Below are positions 45,330 through 58,900 of a DNA stretch of 64,000 bases, in pieces. Source of the stretch: Blastomyces gilchristii SLH14081 (taxonomy: Eukaryota; Ascomycota; Eurotiomycetes; Onygenales; Ajellomycetaceae); contig NW_003101657.1 of NCBI RefSeq assembly GCF_000003855.2, positions 156,083 to 220,082 on the forward strand. The letters run 5' to 3'. The stretch's first letter is position 1. Each line of letters begins with the position of its first letter. The translations under genes and the position numbers were made by a program. The notes below the pieces were generated by a model. The model did no database searches, was not told the origin of the DNA, and saw nothing but the letters and a program-made list of their open reading frames with translations.

Positions 45330-47594
45330 ATGCCCAAAACAGCTACGCTGCCCAAATATCAGCTACAGACAACCCTACAGAATGAAAGGAAACTGATCAA
45401 GGATGGCAGGCTCAAGGATGACAACCCCCTTGACCAAAGCCAGCCATTTCGGGAACTTTGCGAAGCATGTCGACGAGGCGACCTGAAAGTCTGCCAGGAG
45501 AAGATTACTGAGGGCGTTAATATCAATGCAAGAGATTTATTTGATTGCACGCCACTGATTCTTGTAAGCACTGGCCCTTTTCCATGATTTGCCTATCCTC
45601 CTTGTCCATCGTTGCGGCAGCCCCGGTCGGCTTTATTTCCTGCCGTAAACCATTGTGGTACTTTAGAAAGTGACTGTGCGTAAAAAGGCGAGCCTTTGCG
45701 GCCATTATGAAGTGGTACGACTTCTCCTTGACTCGGGGGCATTGTGTGAGCGTGATACTTTTCAAGGCGAAAGGTGCTCTCCTCCACTCACTTTCATTCG
45801 CTAATATGTTGGATATTTTCTGCTAACATTCATTTTTCTTTTAGATGTCTATATAATGCTCTGAACGATAGAATACGAAATTTGCTTCTTCAATATGATT
45901 ATTCGAAATCCACGGATCCCTTGCAGCCGTTTGCTGCTCATCTGGCCTCCTTGTTATCACGAGACCACCCTCAAACTGCGGATATTGCAGTCACAGCATT
46001 GGACGAATCATTTCGATTACACAAATTCATTCTATCTGCGCGCTCCCCGTCCTTTTCTAATAAGTTGTCATTTGCCCCCATGGTAAAATCGTGGAAACTT
46101 CCAAGCTCAATTCCCCCTGAAGCATTCAACGTAGGCGTAAGGTATTTGTACCTAGGGGAAGCACCGCGGGAGCTAAGATTCGGACCGGGAACTGACTACA
46201 CCGAAGCAGAAATTTTGGCTGGTATCGAAAGGGTTGCCAAACACCTGCAGCTCCCGGGTCTAGTAGAGACAATTCTTGACAGTGGAGATAGAAGGCTGAC
46301 CAGGCAACGAAGGGCAGAGGAAACTTCAAGGGGCCGTGACCAGATGGAATCATGGTTTCGAGAGAATGTCCTCCAGCATAAACTCGTTGTCGAAACCGAC
46401 AAGGCCAATAAAGTGAAATGGCCAAGGGACAATGGGATATTTGCTGATGTCTTACTTCGTGTGGATGAACCCGTGGCCGAAGACAACATGCCGCGAACAA
46501 ACGATGGTACGCACGAGCTAAATCCCGGGAACCTCGAAGCCACGAACCGTATTCCAGTGGGCCCAACGTCACGGCCATCGTCTCCTACCTCGTGGCCGCC
46601 GTCGCAAAAGCCTCGCAAGTCAATCCTCTTCCCCGTCCATAGAGCGATGCTGCTGCGCTCTGATTTCTTCAATGCGATGTTTTCTTCCACATTTAAAGAA
46701 GCCCAGATAACGGAGCATTTACAAATAATACCTGTGGACTGTTCACCCGAAACATTGGAAGTTGTCCTCACCTATTTATATACCGACAGAGTTGAATTCC
46801 CATTATCACTGGGTGTTGAGGTGCTTTGTGCTGCAGATTTGCTTTGTATTGAAAGGCTTAAGTCCAAAGCAGCAGTGTTGATTAGCTCCCTCGGTAATGG
46901 TAACATGAAGCAACAACAGGCAAGGAGGGAGGACGAAAAAGTCGCCAAAGAGACAGATGCTACCCCAAAAGAGACGCAACAAGATGACGATGAGGAGGAA
47001 TTAGATATTTACGAAGTCATTCGAGCAGGATGGATGTTTCGAGTTCAGCGTCTCGAGGAATTCGCGGCCCGGTATCTTGCTTACCGCCTCGAGTCGCACA
47101 TTGATCTACCAGAGTTTGCAGAACTAGTTGCCGAATCAGCGACCCGTATCTCCCAGAGGCAGGAAACAGATTCTATCGAACTCGTGGATGATATTCGATT
47201 CTACCTTAGCGAGAGATTCAGGCTGCGGTTCGAAGATTCGGGCCTGGACGAAATCATGATGGACGAAAACCCCAAAGTGACACAAGTTGGCGACGGCAGC
47301 AGCGGCGAGGCTGTCGACGGCGTCAAAGTGGATAATGATATTTCAAATGATAACCTGACAGCTGATATTCCCAATCGTGGCTCCGAATCGGAGCGTGACT
47401 CTGCAGAAGACGAAGCCACTGATGTCAGCAATCACAAATCCCAGCCAGTAAATGGCTTCCCTTCTAATGGTGCAGTTTTCAGAACTCTAGATGGACATGT
47501 TGCAGGGGATGAGTTTGCGAGGGACAACGCGGACTACCAAATTTTACTGGATAAATTGGATCGTCTTTTGGAGAAGCTTGGTTTGGAGGCATAG
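45330..47594 (+). CDS. Ankyrin-repeat and double BTB/POZ protein (ABTB1/BPOZ-like)
   Basis: Three exons, 45330-45563, 45688-45773 and 45845-47594, join in frame to 689 aa. Residues about 38-115 form ankyrin repeats (FRELCEACRRGDLKVCQEKI, then CGHYEVVRLLLDSGALCERD across the second exon). BTB1 begins near 152 (DIAVTALDESFRLHKFILSA). BTB2 lies at about 300-430 (FADVLLRVDEP, then FPVHRAMLLRSDFFNAMF), split by an insert of about 50 residues rich in Pro and Ser. The C-terminal part is acidic and ends in a short helix, LLDKLDRLLEKLG. Family members are substrate adaptors of cullin-3 ubiquitin ligases; in mammals the relative is linked to eEF1A turnover. The start at 45330 is preferred over the upstream ATG at 45264, which would add an unconserved hydrophobic stretch. 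The acceptor of intron 1 lacks a strong pyrimidine tract. Confidence 0.88.
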
Positions 47595-49051
47595 GTCGGC
47601 TTGCCATTAGTACCGAGATTATAGATATTAGACAAGATCCATCATTCTCAAATGCGTCAATATCTTGTTTAGTCTTTTTTATTTTTATTTTTTATTTTTC
47701 ATTTTTTTTTTTATTTCTGCTTCGCTGGAAGGGAAATTTTACCTTTCAGCCATTATTAAAACATATTTCTCTGTATTTGGCGTTGCTATTTCGTGCAAAT
47801 AAATGAGACTGGATAATTCAATTTATGGGTTTATTCTTCCTCCCATAAGATATGTATACGGGCGGGTATATATGTACATGTACATACACTAGCCACTTAT
47901 CGGCCACTATTGATTGCCCCGTTCTCTTCCTCTTATGCCTGCCCATCTTAAACTGATTTCCTTTTTCTTTCTCAAGTACCAATAGGCCTCAATGAATATG
48001 TGGAAGAATTGTACAGTAAATCGCATGCTGCATGCATGTACAGTAGTGTCCAAGAAGTCAGCGTACTAGGGGCTCAGCGCTGAGCATTCTCTCATATACC
48101 CCTCTTCTTCCTAACAGAGGTTCATCTAACATAGATATATATATATACATACATATACTGGATCCAAAAAATGTAAATACATAATAGAAGTGAAAGCTGG
48201 CGGGGAAAAGATTACAACCAACAAAAAAAAAAAAAAAATTAGCAATCATAGTAATACATCGAATGCGTGAAAATGGCTATTCAATCAATACACAAGTCGG
48301 CTTTCGTGACTTGGTCCAGAAGTAGCTAAGTGAGATAAGTGTCTGGCTCTTTTCGGATTCTATTTCTCCTCTATCAGTCCATGCCATCCCCTTAAAAGTC
48401 CCTAGGTCTATACTTGTTTTTCTGTTCATATTTTTCTTCCTCCTCCTCCGCTCCTTTTATTCCGGCGTAGCAATATGTTCCATAATTCCCTTCTGCTGTT
48501 TAACACCAATCAAGGTCTTAATTGTCCCAAACTTGTCGGGCCTAGTGCCCTTTAAGACATTCGAAGAGCGTGGAAGCAGTCAAGTGGATATCGCATATCC
48601 TTTTTGGGAGATATTCGGATGCACTGTGCCAAGTATATCTGATTCTCATAGCTGCGCCATTTCACTATAACATTTGGAAGTTTATCATTTTCGCCGAAGG
48701 TTTCGTTTTGGCTCTTGCATCATTTTCGCTTTTTTGCTCCTGCATATGGGCGGGTATGCAGGCCAAAGGGGGCTTCGTGGACCATATAAACCGGCAGGAT
48801 TTCGATTTCGCGGAAGAGGTGGTTTCATTTTCACATTATTAAGAACCTGATTTTTCCAGATTCGGTTTCAAAGTAAAGATGACAAACAGGGGAGAGAAAT
48901 AAGGGACACCAACGGTCCTGACGGTGTATCTCTATTTTCAAGAACAATAGTGGGAATATTCGTCCTCCTGGCATTCATCATGCCCAATATTCGAACTCGT
49001 TTTGTGAGGTAGTTTTGCCAGAAACTGAATTTAGGCTGTTCTCCGATCTTC
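47595..49051. other. Convergent intergenic region
   Basis: About 1.5 kb with T-rich runs after the BTB gene (47,670-47,715). A 90-codon open frame at 48,570-48,842 has hydrophobic character but no family resemblance and no support as a gene. Confidence 0.6.
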
Positions 49052-50153
49052 TCAACTCACCAGAGCTGCTTGCGTAGGTCTCCCAGTATGACAACCACGT
49101 TCGTGTCGTTTCATATTACTCCTGACACTGAACGATTTGCCACAGTTGACATGCGGGCATTTGAATGGCTTCTCGCCCGTATGGCTGTGTGAGTGAATAC
49201 GCAGACTGGAAGGCCGAGAAAAGGCTTTGTGACATGTTCGACAGATGTACCTGTCATGATTTTGTGGGTAGGGAGCCGTGTTTGAGGGTGGGAAGTAGTG
49301 GTGGTGCTGCCAGGTTGAGACCATGGAATGGTGATGGTGCTGGTGGGCTGACGGGGATGTCAGAGGAATAGGTGGGGAGAACGAAGGGGCATGAGTTGGG
49401 CGAGGATAGTACTCTGTAGAGGTGGTTGGAGGTTCAACTGGAGAAGCAAATGGTGTTGAGATTGCGGGTAGACTTGAGGACGCTGTGTAATGCTTATCGG
49501 TAAGGGAGATGGGAGAACTCTGGGATACGGACGACCTGGCTGATTGTGGTGGGAATGGAACTTGGGACATCCCGGGCTGGTAGGAAGAGTCCGTAGATGA
49601 CGCACTTGTGAGGTTTGCTACTGCAACGGGCGAGTTTGCGGACGATGGTGACGAGCCAGACGGAGAGTGTTTGCTTCCATCTAATCCAGAGCCTGGCCGT
49701 AAGGGAGGGGTCGGTGGTAAAATCATCCTGGGCCTGCTTATTGGCTTTTGGGAGGCTCCCTGGCCTTGAGACTTCAGGTCTACCTCTCCAGATGACAGTG
49801 GATTGGGGCGATGTTTTTCTATCACCGAGTGTTAGTACGTATATTTAAATGAGGACTCCAATGGAGCTTTCTTTCTTACTAGCTACGTGAACAGGAGCGA
49901 GTTGGTCCGCCCCTTGCAATAAGCTCGATATTGAAGGAAGAGAGAATCTGGCCTGGTCCTCGACAGGTGGGGATAACGGCGGTTGCGGAGAGCGGGCATA
50001 TGCAAGATTTGAAGCATTGCGATCGTAGTATCCATTGGATACAGATAACGAGGAAGGCTCGCTCTGTAAGGCTTGACGTTTCTGGGACGTGCTTGAATGA
50101 GAATACGTCGAAGGAGGACTATGGTAGCTGGTCACCAAGTGGGATAGATTCAT
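49052..50153 (-). CDS. C2H2 zinc-finger regulator MtfA
   Basis: Two exons, 50153-49880 and 49818-49052, joined by donor GTAAGA and acceptor GATAG, give 346 aa. In Aspergillus MtfA controls secondary metabolism and development. Conserved blocks seen are [10 protein letters not shown] followed by [13 protein letters not shown] at about 60-84, [13 protein letters not shown] in exon 2, and two C-terminal fingers. Finger 1 has C284, C287, H300, H304; finger 2 has C312, C317, H330, H335, with the linker HTGEKPFKC. The fingers are followed by a short [10 protein letters not shown] tail. The middle is Ser/Pro/His-rich and disordered. The start is the MNLSHL methionine, close to the short N-terminus known for the family. 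Its upstream side is a long gene-free region. The gene appears intact. Confidence 0.9.
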
Positions 50154-50468
50154 CTTGTCCTCAACACGTCGGCAATGAATGAAGGTTGACTGAAAGTTGA
50201 CTAGATATTTTTTATATAAAACCCTGAATTCACCAGTGTATTCGAAAACTCATTAATGTGGTGGCGGACGCGGAATGGTGAAGAAGCAGCAGAAGAAGTT
50301 GAGTTGAACAGGGTCAAAAGTCCAGGACAAAGGGCTCAGGCAGGTTGATATGGGATACCCAAGCAGGCAGGCTGGTGCAGGAGGCCACAGCGGACGGATT
50401 ATTAGGGAAATATTTAGCTTGACATGGGTACACGAACGCTAGGCCCAAAGATCTTCCAGAACCCAGCC

Positions 50469-50493
50469 GGGGGGGGGGGGGGGGGGGGGGGGG
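50469..50493 (+). repeat. Homopolymer G25
   Basis: 25 consecutive G about 0.3 kb upstream of mtfA. On the minus strand it is a C tract in the promoter direction. Confidence 0.9.
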
Positions 50494-50597
50494 TGAAGGA
50501 CTAGTGGGGATGATGCTTTTTCTTCTTTTGCTGGCGCACTCGGTAGTAGCAGCGGAGCAAGGAGAGCGGAAATGATAATCACTAACTACTACTCGGT

Positions 50598-50640
<43 letters not shown>
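50598..50640 (+). repeat. (TAG)n microsatellite
   Basis: About 13 TAG units. They leave an artificial poly-Thr frame open on the minus strand. Confidence 0.9.
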
Positions 50641-51963
50641 CGTAGTAATAACGTTGAGCATCAACAACTTTGTGGGAATGATATATACTTTTTGTGCCCA
50701 CTTGTCCCCAGCCGAATGTTGAACCATTCATTGTCCATTTTTTTCAATCAATCACGGGATAATAATTCGTGGAGCCAGCCACTGTAGCCATTGAAGTCCC
50801 GTTTTATTGAAGATACTTCAACATTTGGAAGCTAGCCATGGCACATGCCTTGTGCGGTGTATAAAATACAGAATACAGCTGCATTCCTTCATAACCATCC
50901 TACCGGAATCGAATAGAGCTGTAACTAATAATAATACTTGTATGCAGTAGTGATGAGATACTTGCCGCATGCACAGGTTATGGAGGCACGAGCAGAAAAA
51001 GCATTGTTGTTTTTTGCCCGTTGCGTTGTTTGAGACAATTCCCCTTTGAACCAGCGGCATATTTTTCGAAGTTCTGGGTCCCCTTCTTCTTCCCGTAGTT
51101 CTGTTTAACCTCTGACGCCCCTTGGCTTTACTCGGTGCGTGCGCCAGACGGGATGTACGGTTCGGTTCCAACCTCAGGAAACTTTAAGCTGCCTCGTGGC
51201 TACTGGCGTAGATGCAACACACATGACTCGTGGAGCCCTGGGCGCCTCCTGCTACTGGCTAAATTCGTGATCGATCTCCGCCCATCAGCCAAAACGACGG
51301 CCACGGGGGGAAAAATGAGGGAAGTGAGGGAAGTGAGGGAAGCGAGGGCTTGGTTCCCAGCAATCCAGAGAAGCAGTTGGGCTAACGCTGCATAGGCCGA
51401 ACTCTGTTCTTGCACCCCATTTTATTCTCGTGAGCTGAGTGGCTTAGTTAGCGAGGGCCCCCCAATGGGATGGATACGTGAAAAAGTAAAAAAAAAAAAA
51501 GAAAGAAAAAAGAAAAAAGAAGAGAGAGAGAGAGAGAAACGAGAAACGAAAAGAAAAAAGCGAGAAACATAAGTAATTTTACAAGTTCGTGGCGATCCAT
51601 GTGTCCCTCCTCGAGCTACTCCCGTAGCGCAGATCCATAAGCGGCCAACAACGGACGGGATGCTCAATTTCCCTGGGAACTTGCTAGCCGAGTGGATTTG
51701 GTGAGAGGAAGTTCACGAATAGTGAGCGCGCGATTGGACGGATCTTGCCATGGGAAGGGAAGAGTAGGGTAGGGTAGGGTAGAATAATAATAATAAGACT
51801 GGCACGCAGCCAGAAGTAGAACGAGGGTGAGAATGTTGCGTTATGTACGGAGTAGCGTAGCAACCTTGGGGCCAACCAGCGCATCAGCCTATGAACCCGT
51901 CAATCCCGAAACACAGCCTGGAGCGTTGGCGTCCTTTAGGGACGAGTTTGGGGGAGTCTTACT

Positions 51964-51993
51964 ACTGGTACTGGTACTGGTACTGGTACTGGT
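51964..51993 (+). repeat. (ACTGGT)5 hexamer repeat
   Basis: Five perfect units. Confidence 0.9.
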
Positions 51994-52946
51994 AGATCAC
52001 ACAATGTTCAATAATAATCCCCCCATGTATGGTATTATTTCCTGGACAACCTGTCTGTCAGGCTCTCTCACGTTTGACGGCTTGAGAGAGCCACGAGCAA
52101 TCACCGTTCATTTTGAGCATCTGAGATTTGATGAGGGTGGAATAATAATAATAATAATAATAATGGTGGCGAATGGTGGTGCTGGGAACATACATCATAC
52201 ATCATCAAATCCTCTGGCGGGCTCCAATGATCCATCCGTGTAATTTACCCTCGTACGTACCCTAAAAAAATACGTGACAATCAACGGCTTCAAATTAGTA
52301 TTATTCTTAGTATTGAATAATAACATGGCTTGTCTCTGCAAAATCGAATCCGGCGATCCCAAGCGAGAAATAGCGGGTAGATTTACGGAGATCAGAGTGA
52401 GATGGGCTTTGTACGCAGTAGAACGACGAAGCAGCGCCCCTGTTTTTTTCAAATACGGATGAAGCGCGAGAAGCCAACAAGCCGCTCAACGATATCTATC
52501 AACAACCAACGCAAAGGCAGGAGAAACAAAGCATCCAAGTTCCTTATTTCTCTCAAATCATGACAGGAGGCGTTAAAAAGGGGTTTTTGAAAGTTACAAA
52601 CTTCCCATTCTGGGTTTAGCTGAAGGAGGTTCAAGAAATACGACTCTTTTCAAGATCACACACGATTTATCATCCAAATCTCAAACCAGAAGTAGTTTGT
52701 TGTCTTGACTTCAATAATAATAATATATCGCATCGTCCTCTTTTTTTCTTTTTTTCTTTTTTTCTTTTTTTTTTTTTTCCTTTCGCAGGGGTTTATGATT
52801 ATTATTAACCCTCCCGCCCACTTTGAGAACCCTGCCTACGATCCTCCTTGTCTACTCTACTTTTACCCGTCCGTGGGGCCAAGGAGCTGATTGTACGAAT
52901 GAACAGCCATGGGGCGATATCATATCCTTTTTGCCTGACCTACCTT

Positions 52947-52974
52947 GCTTCCTGCTTCCTGCTTCCTGCTTCCT
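52947..52974 (+). repeat. (GCTTCCT)4 heptamer repeat
   Basis: Four perfect units. Confidence 0.85.
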
Positions 52975-55900
52975 GATCCTGGCATATCATATCCCAACAC
53001 CTCCCCCCGAGCAATCAATTTCCGTGGCTCGATTGATGAAGGCCGCATTCATACGGTTATTTATTCAATGTATTTGGAACCGGGACCAACATTCTTTTCA
53101 AAGGTTGCCATTTTGCCCACAATTCACGAGGGAAAAGAGGCGGTGCAGCAATACAATAACTTACAGCGTAAGAAGAAGAATATGGGGGATAAAGCACCAC
53201 CTATGTTTGATCAGCTAACTTGTTAGTTATATGACAAGCCAATCGTTGAACAGACTGGCCGTTCCGTTCCATGCAGGTTCAATATAAAATAATAATATTA
53301 ATATTAATGGTTCCACTGCGGAAATGATCTGCCTGGTGAAAATGCGTGGGCCCGCCCGCAAGCATGCATCCGACACCCTCGAGGCCTGATGAAGATGAGG
53401 CCTGATGCACGGATATCATCACATCACATCAACCATCATATCATGCTTTGCCTTACCATTGTTGAATCATGATAAACTAATAACTGACAACAAGGCAAAG
53501 TGGCACGTTTTCTCTGCTGTTTCCCCGGTCGAATCACCTTTCAACAAACCTGCCGAAGGTTTTTATTTTAAAATTACACCTTGGCGTAACTAACTAACTA
53601 TCCTATCACAAAGATGAAAGATGCAAGAATAAATCCTTCGCTTCAAACTCCTCCCCCCTCTCCTCTCCGCAGCCACCACGCGACCTCGGAAATCTTGCAG
53701 CTCGTGAAGGCTTTCTCAAACTGAGAAATTGATCAGCCTGAGGCCAAAAACTGGCTTAGCTGTTGGCTTGTTATGCTGGGTCAGTCCTCCTGTCTTGCCG
53801 AGACGGCAGAGAAAAAAGGAAAAGAACGTTCATTGCGTTTCAGAGTTGTGCAGGTTTGATTCTATCTTCGCGCACACGGTTGTTCACAATCTCTGTTCTG
53901 TGCCATAATTTCTCTGTTGGGGGTTGGTTCCTCAAATTCTTACCGTGCTCAGAATTGAACTAACGAACCTTGCCGAAAACTTCAGGTCGATCACTGAATC
54001 TTTGCCAACGCTCCTTAGCCTTGTTAGATTTCAACAATCAATCCTCGGCGCACAAATATTATTACGATGTTCCTGGATTCTTCATCCAGTCCTTTTCCTG
54101 TCCCCAGATTCCACGCTCAATCTAAATCTGACAAATGGATTCTTTTGCAGACCCTGTTCGGTTCCGGAATCAATGCTCTTTCCGGCCGGGCTCTGGTCCT
54201 TTGCATCGGGGCTAGAAGCGACCCGATATGAGAAAGCTCCACTTCGTAAATCATCCAGAAGACGATTTGCTCCACAGCCCTGTTTCACACTCATGGTTTT
54301 TGCCGAGGCTCATTCACTGCTGGCACCGTCCGTTCCAGAGGATTAATAGATTATTGATGGGGGGATCTTCGAAGATCCCATCTCATCCTCTTGGACCCCT
54401 GAAAGGATAAAAAGCTGCATTCTTTTCCACCTAGAGAAGCAAATAGATAGATACATCAAGAATAGAAAGATCTGCTGAGTCTGCCTTGCCCGGTTGCCCA
54501 AAAACGACCAAGCAGTCAAGAGGACAAAGGAAATCCAGACGCTACCAGCCACAACCACACCCAACCCGTTCTTTCTCTACCAGTTGGAAAGAAGCAATAT
54601 GTGGAAAAAAAGAAAAAGAAAAAAGAAAGTAAATCAAGTCTGTCCAGGGTCGCGCCGGAAACGACAGACACCTACCAACAACCCTCAATGCCCATGTGGC
54701 AACCCTCATGGCCCGCCCTATATACGCCACCAAATCTTGTGTCACAAAAACACTAAATCAGAGCCTTTCAATTTTTAACCTGCTTCCAGGTTCCATGAAG
54801 CTATTTTTTTTTATTTAATTTTTTTTTTTCCAAACTCCAGATCAATAATATTCTTAGCTCGCAGATTTGCAGATTTACAGCACTATATGAGGATGGTTGT
54901 CAGACACTGCGATGAGCCATCCATCTATCAGATCTTCAACTAGAAGTCGACTGAAAAATGAGTCGGCCATCCTTCCCTCTCAGTAAACATCGTACGTACT
55001 GTTTGTTCCTGGATCGCTGAAATCCCATCTGATCATTGATCACCGCCTTACAAATCTGCGCCAGTGCGCCAGAACACTCGTTCGCACTACAGAATAATAA
55101 TAGATAATCTCTGTCTCATTTTCGGGTTAAAAGCTTGAATATGCACGGTTTTGACGTCTCTCTTCTCTCTTCTACCACCGTCATAATATTGTACAGTAAC
55201 TACGGATTACACTCGGACATGATGAGGTTACGTCTGATAATGTCGGTGAGGAAAATGCGATGAGCAACTAATAATAACTCCCAAACCTGCTGAATTTTCC
55301 TCCTCAACCGTCCTCAAGGCAGGTTTTGTTATATCTCACCTGATTCTGCGCCAGTTCTAATCGCCCCGGCTTTCGAAGGGAGCCCATCTTCATTATTTTA
55401 TCTTGGGTGCGGAATGCAATCGATGAACCGGCGGAGTTTCTCCCATTTTATTTTACTTCATTTATCTGAACGCGAGATTTAAGCCAGTAATCAACATCGG
55501 AACAGCGCAATTATGGTTGTAAAATCTGCGAGTTCCTACGCTGTGATCTAATAATAATAATAGAACGATAACGCTACTCCCCATGTTGCAATACTTTAAA
55601 ACCGCCAAAAGAAGGTCGGCATGACATTCATCAACGTCGATGGGTTAACCCTCTGCATTAGCATGCGTTTGGGGAAGATTACAAAAAATGCATCGTCCGA
55701 ACTCCCTCTCGCCAGAGAAATTTCGGGGATGCACACAATAGCTAAATAATAGACTATTCGGGACATAATTTGTCGTGAGAATGGGGAATTGAGTACATGT
55801 AGGTGCTGTTCATTTTTGGAACGGCGGTCTCAAGGAACCTGAAGAGAGTCGAACGTTTCAAAGGGGAGGAAGACCGGTGATATGGAAAGCGTTCTTGTCT

Positions 55901-58900
55901 CGATGCTGAAACTCAACGGATGTTGTTCTGGGCTCCCGTTCTGTGTTTTTACACATAGATTTTGTTATACCGCCGTCGACTGGGAATGCATGTGTGGAAG
56001 CCCGAGTGTAGTCGAAGCTTTTTGTTTCTCCGCGCTATGCTAAGTAGGGTAGATTCTACGAGAAAAAAGAGCAGTATCGGACGAAGCTTGGACAATAATA
56101 ATAATGAGGTTTGTCTGGTGTGCAGGGTTCTTGGCGGAGCCTTGCTTATTTTCAATTGCTGTTCTTCGCAGTTTTGCTCTTGAAAAGCTGAGTACCAATC
56201 TAAAAATTGGATCCTCATAGTTGTGGACAAGCCCACGAGTGACGCTGGGGATTTGCTTCCTTCTCCTTTTGATGATGCTTGTTACAGTGCAAATCACTGC
56301 CTGAACCCCTATGGTATTGTTTTATCATCCTGCCGCATTCGCCGAGATTCTTGCTTGTTGTAAAAATTGTGATTATTTATGCAGGTGACTGATTTGTGAG
56401 ATGGGTGGCCCCAGAGGGACGGGTAGCATTGAAGGAACTTCCATCACATCACATCTCTGATACACACTGGGGGGGAACTTGGTGAGGGGAAGAATATCTC
56501 CGATCAAGTTCACCAATGATAGCGCGGGTTGTTCCACTTCCCAGATTCAACTTTCTGTTCTTTGTACTTTTCCAATCCGAATGTGCTATTATTAGTGTCC
56601 ACCAAAGGGTCAACGATTCAAATGGTATGGTAGTATTCAAAGCCAACGACTGTTGGCCAATGCCCGAATATTGAGTATGACCATCATTCCCAACCTCTCG
56701 AGCATGCATCTTTGACATGGCAAATGCAGATAATTGCAAAAAAGAAAATATTGTTTGGGGCTGCCAAATGGCATGGCGGCGTGCTTCAAAACGTCCATAT
56801 GTCGTCCATGATCATTTTTGCCAAAAACGAGCAGGATCGAGGTCATGGGCCCGAGATCAGCATCCTGGGATCAAGCTAAGAAATGCAGCTTTTTTGCCAT
56901 TTTCCACTGGTTGAAGCTCATTGCTTATTATTATTCTTCAAAGCATGGGCGACTATTTTCATGATGAAAATTAGATTCTGTGGTTGTTCGTTTGCGGGAG
57001 CCTTCTTTGTCGTTTATGTGTTCCTATTTGGGGTTAGGCGCTGCATAATGAGATCTCCACTTCCCCATCTTCTGATTTGATGGAAGGCTGCATACTTCCC
57101 ACGGCGATCCCTACGCCGTCATCGGCGCAGAGGCGGCGTCAAGACGATCATCACTTAGCGCAGGCTCAAACAGCGTACCCTTTGGTGTTTCAGCGTTCGT
57201 AACTTTTCTTGGCAGCTTCTTTCCTTGGCTGGTGGTTCTTTGGGGCTCGAGCCGGATGCCATGCAAGTTCCGAAGTTTCCACCTCACCAACAAATCTCGG
57301 TAACTAATCCACCATAGTATCAAGCACATAATTGAGTTGAAACCGCAACTAATAATACCTATCAAACAAGGAACCCAAATATGACATAACATCCAGGCCA
57401 AGGCAGATGTTGCACCTATTTTCCTGCTTACTGCATACGACGTACGCCCGTAAATGTGGCACCAGTGATGCGTAGCGTCAGTCCGGCCCCAAAACTAAAC
57501 CGAAAAAATAGGCCTTTGCGGCACCACTGGCACATGGGACGATCATCCCACGTGTCTTGGAAGCATGCTCCACTCAAGCCCTTGCTGTTAGCCTGTTACT
57601 TTTGGTGTGTCTTGGACACAGGCTGGCAGAGGTTGCACCCGCTCGCCCGTCAGCGCCGCGAGCTAGCGCCTATTGAAGAATCTGAAATTAGGACCACTAC
57701 CGTATTGGAAGGTATTTGGTAATATTTGCTGAAAGTTCGCGCGTTATGTTATGGGGATTATTCCCCTGAAATGTGCTGTAGATGTATTATGAAAATGCCA
57801 TAAAATGTTCACATGTTACTGCCGATACCAACCTTCAAGTATGGTTAGATGCTGCCAGGTATCCATAGGACTCTTCTGTCGTTTCCCTGGATAATGGCCG
57901 TTCTCATGTTTTCTGAATCAGGTACCAATTTCCTTGCTCTGCAATGATCCAAGGCCATGGGACAACATGGGCGCCATTATTATTTAACACGAGCGCGATC
58001 CCAAACTCTTTTCAAATTTCCGAGCCAAAGAGGGCTGACCGCTTTTCACCACTAACCTCCTGCATTTTCTACCAATTTGGAACAGAAGCGGCGATAATCA
58101 GTTTCTCAACTCGTCCCCTATACTGTTAGTTCTCGGATCACCATGCAGCGGCAGCGCACGGAGTATTTCATCTAATGAAAGTTCGAAGGGATTATTGTTT
58201 GGTATTTTGAGCCCGGTTTATTTGGTGTGGGTGCAATTCTTCTGGACTCCTGCACTTGGCCATCACAGCCAGCTAAGCCAAGTTCTATTGTGGATGCATG
58301 ATCAATAGCCCCCTTTCTAACCATGCAATTCATTGTCACCCACCCAGACTTGGCAGGGAGCTGGGGTGGAGATCATGTTTGGGCATACGGATTATTTTAT
58401 TCGACTGAATGTTTTTCCATCGTAGACACCTCTAAGAGGATTTCATATTTCAATGTCCAACTCAGGTTGTTGAAGAATGGGACCGGGGCCCGGGGCTTGG
58501 GGCTTGCTTGCTGTTCCTGTACGTGAATATGATATTTGTTAATAATGTAGAACCAGGGTTGATGGAGATGGTGGTGTCCCAAATTACCTTTCTGAAATAA
58601 ACCTTGTTGGAGGAGGATGCAAGTTCCAGAAGCTCAAGGAACGCCCCAAAGCGGGGAGTTTTAACGTGTCAGCCCGGAAGCGATCATCTTTGTTAACTTA
58701 CCGACCATTGATCTTGTTTGGTTTTTGTTAGAAATTATCATGTCTCTGCTCGTATCTCACGCTGGAGTTTCTCAAATGCTGAATTGCCTTCTCAACCTTG
58801 AGAGAAAAGAGGAACCGACCCCGAAAACGTGCGACCTCCTTCACCCGTGATCTGCTGGAATCCATTCCTGATGCCCAAGCCAACACGGCACGATTGGGCA

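Noticed and set aside
48570..48842. 90-codon hydrophobic frame
   Set aside because: Isolated in a convergent 3' region without conserved motifs.
50314..50727. 137-codon minus frame with poly-Thr and poly-Pro
   Set aside because: It is created by the TAG microsatellite and the G25 tract.
57111..57401. Hydrophobic 96-codon minus frame resembling a membrane protein end
   Set aside because: No upstream exons, no recognised family and no supporting signals.
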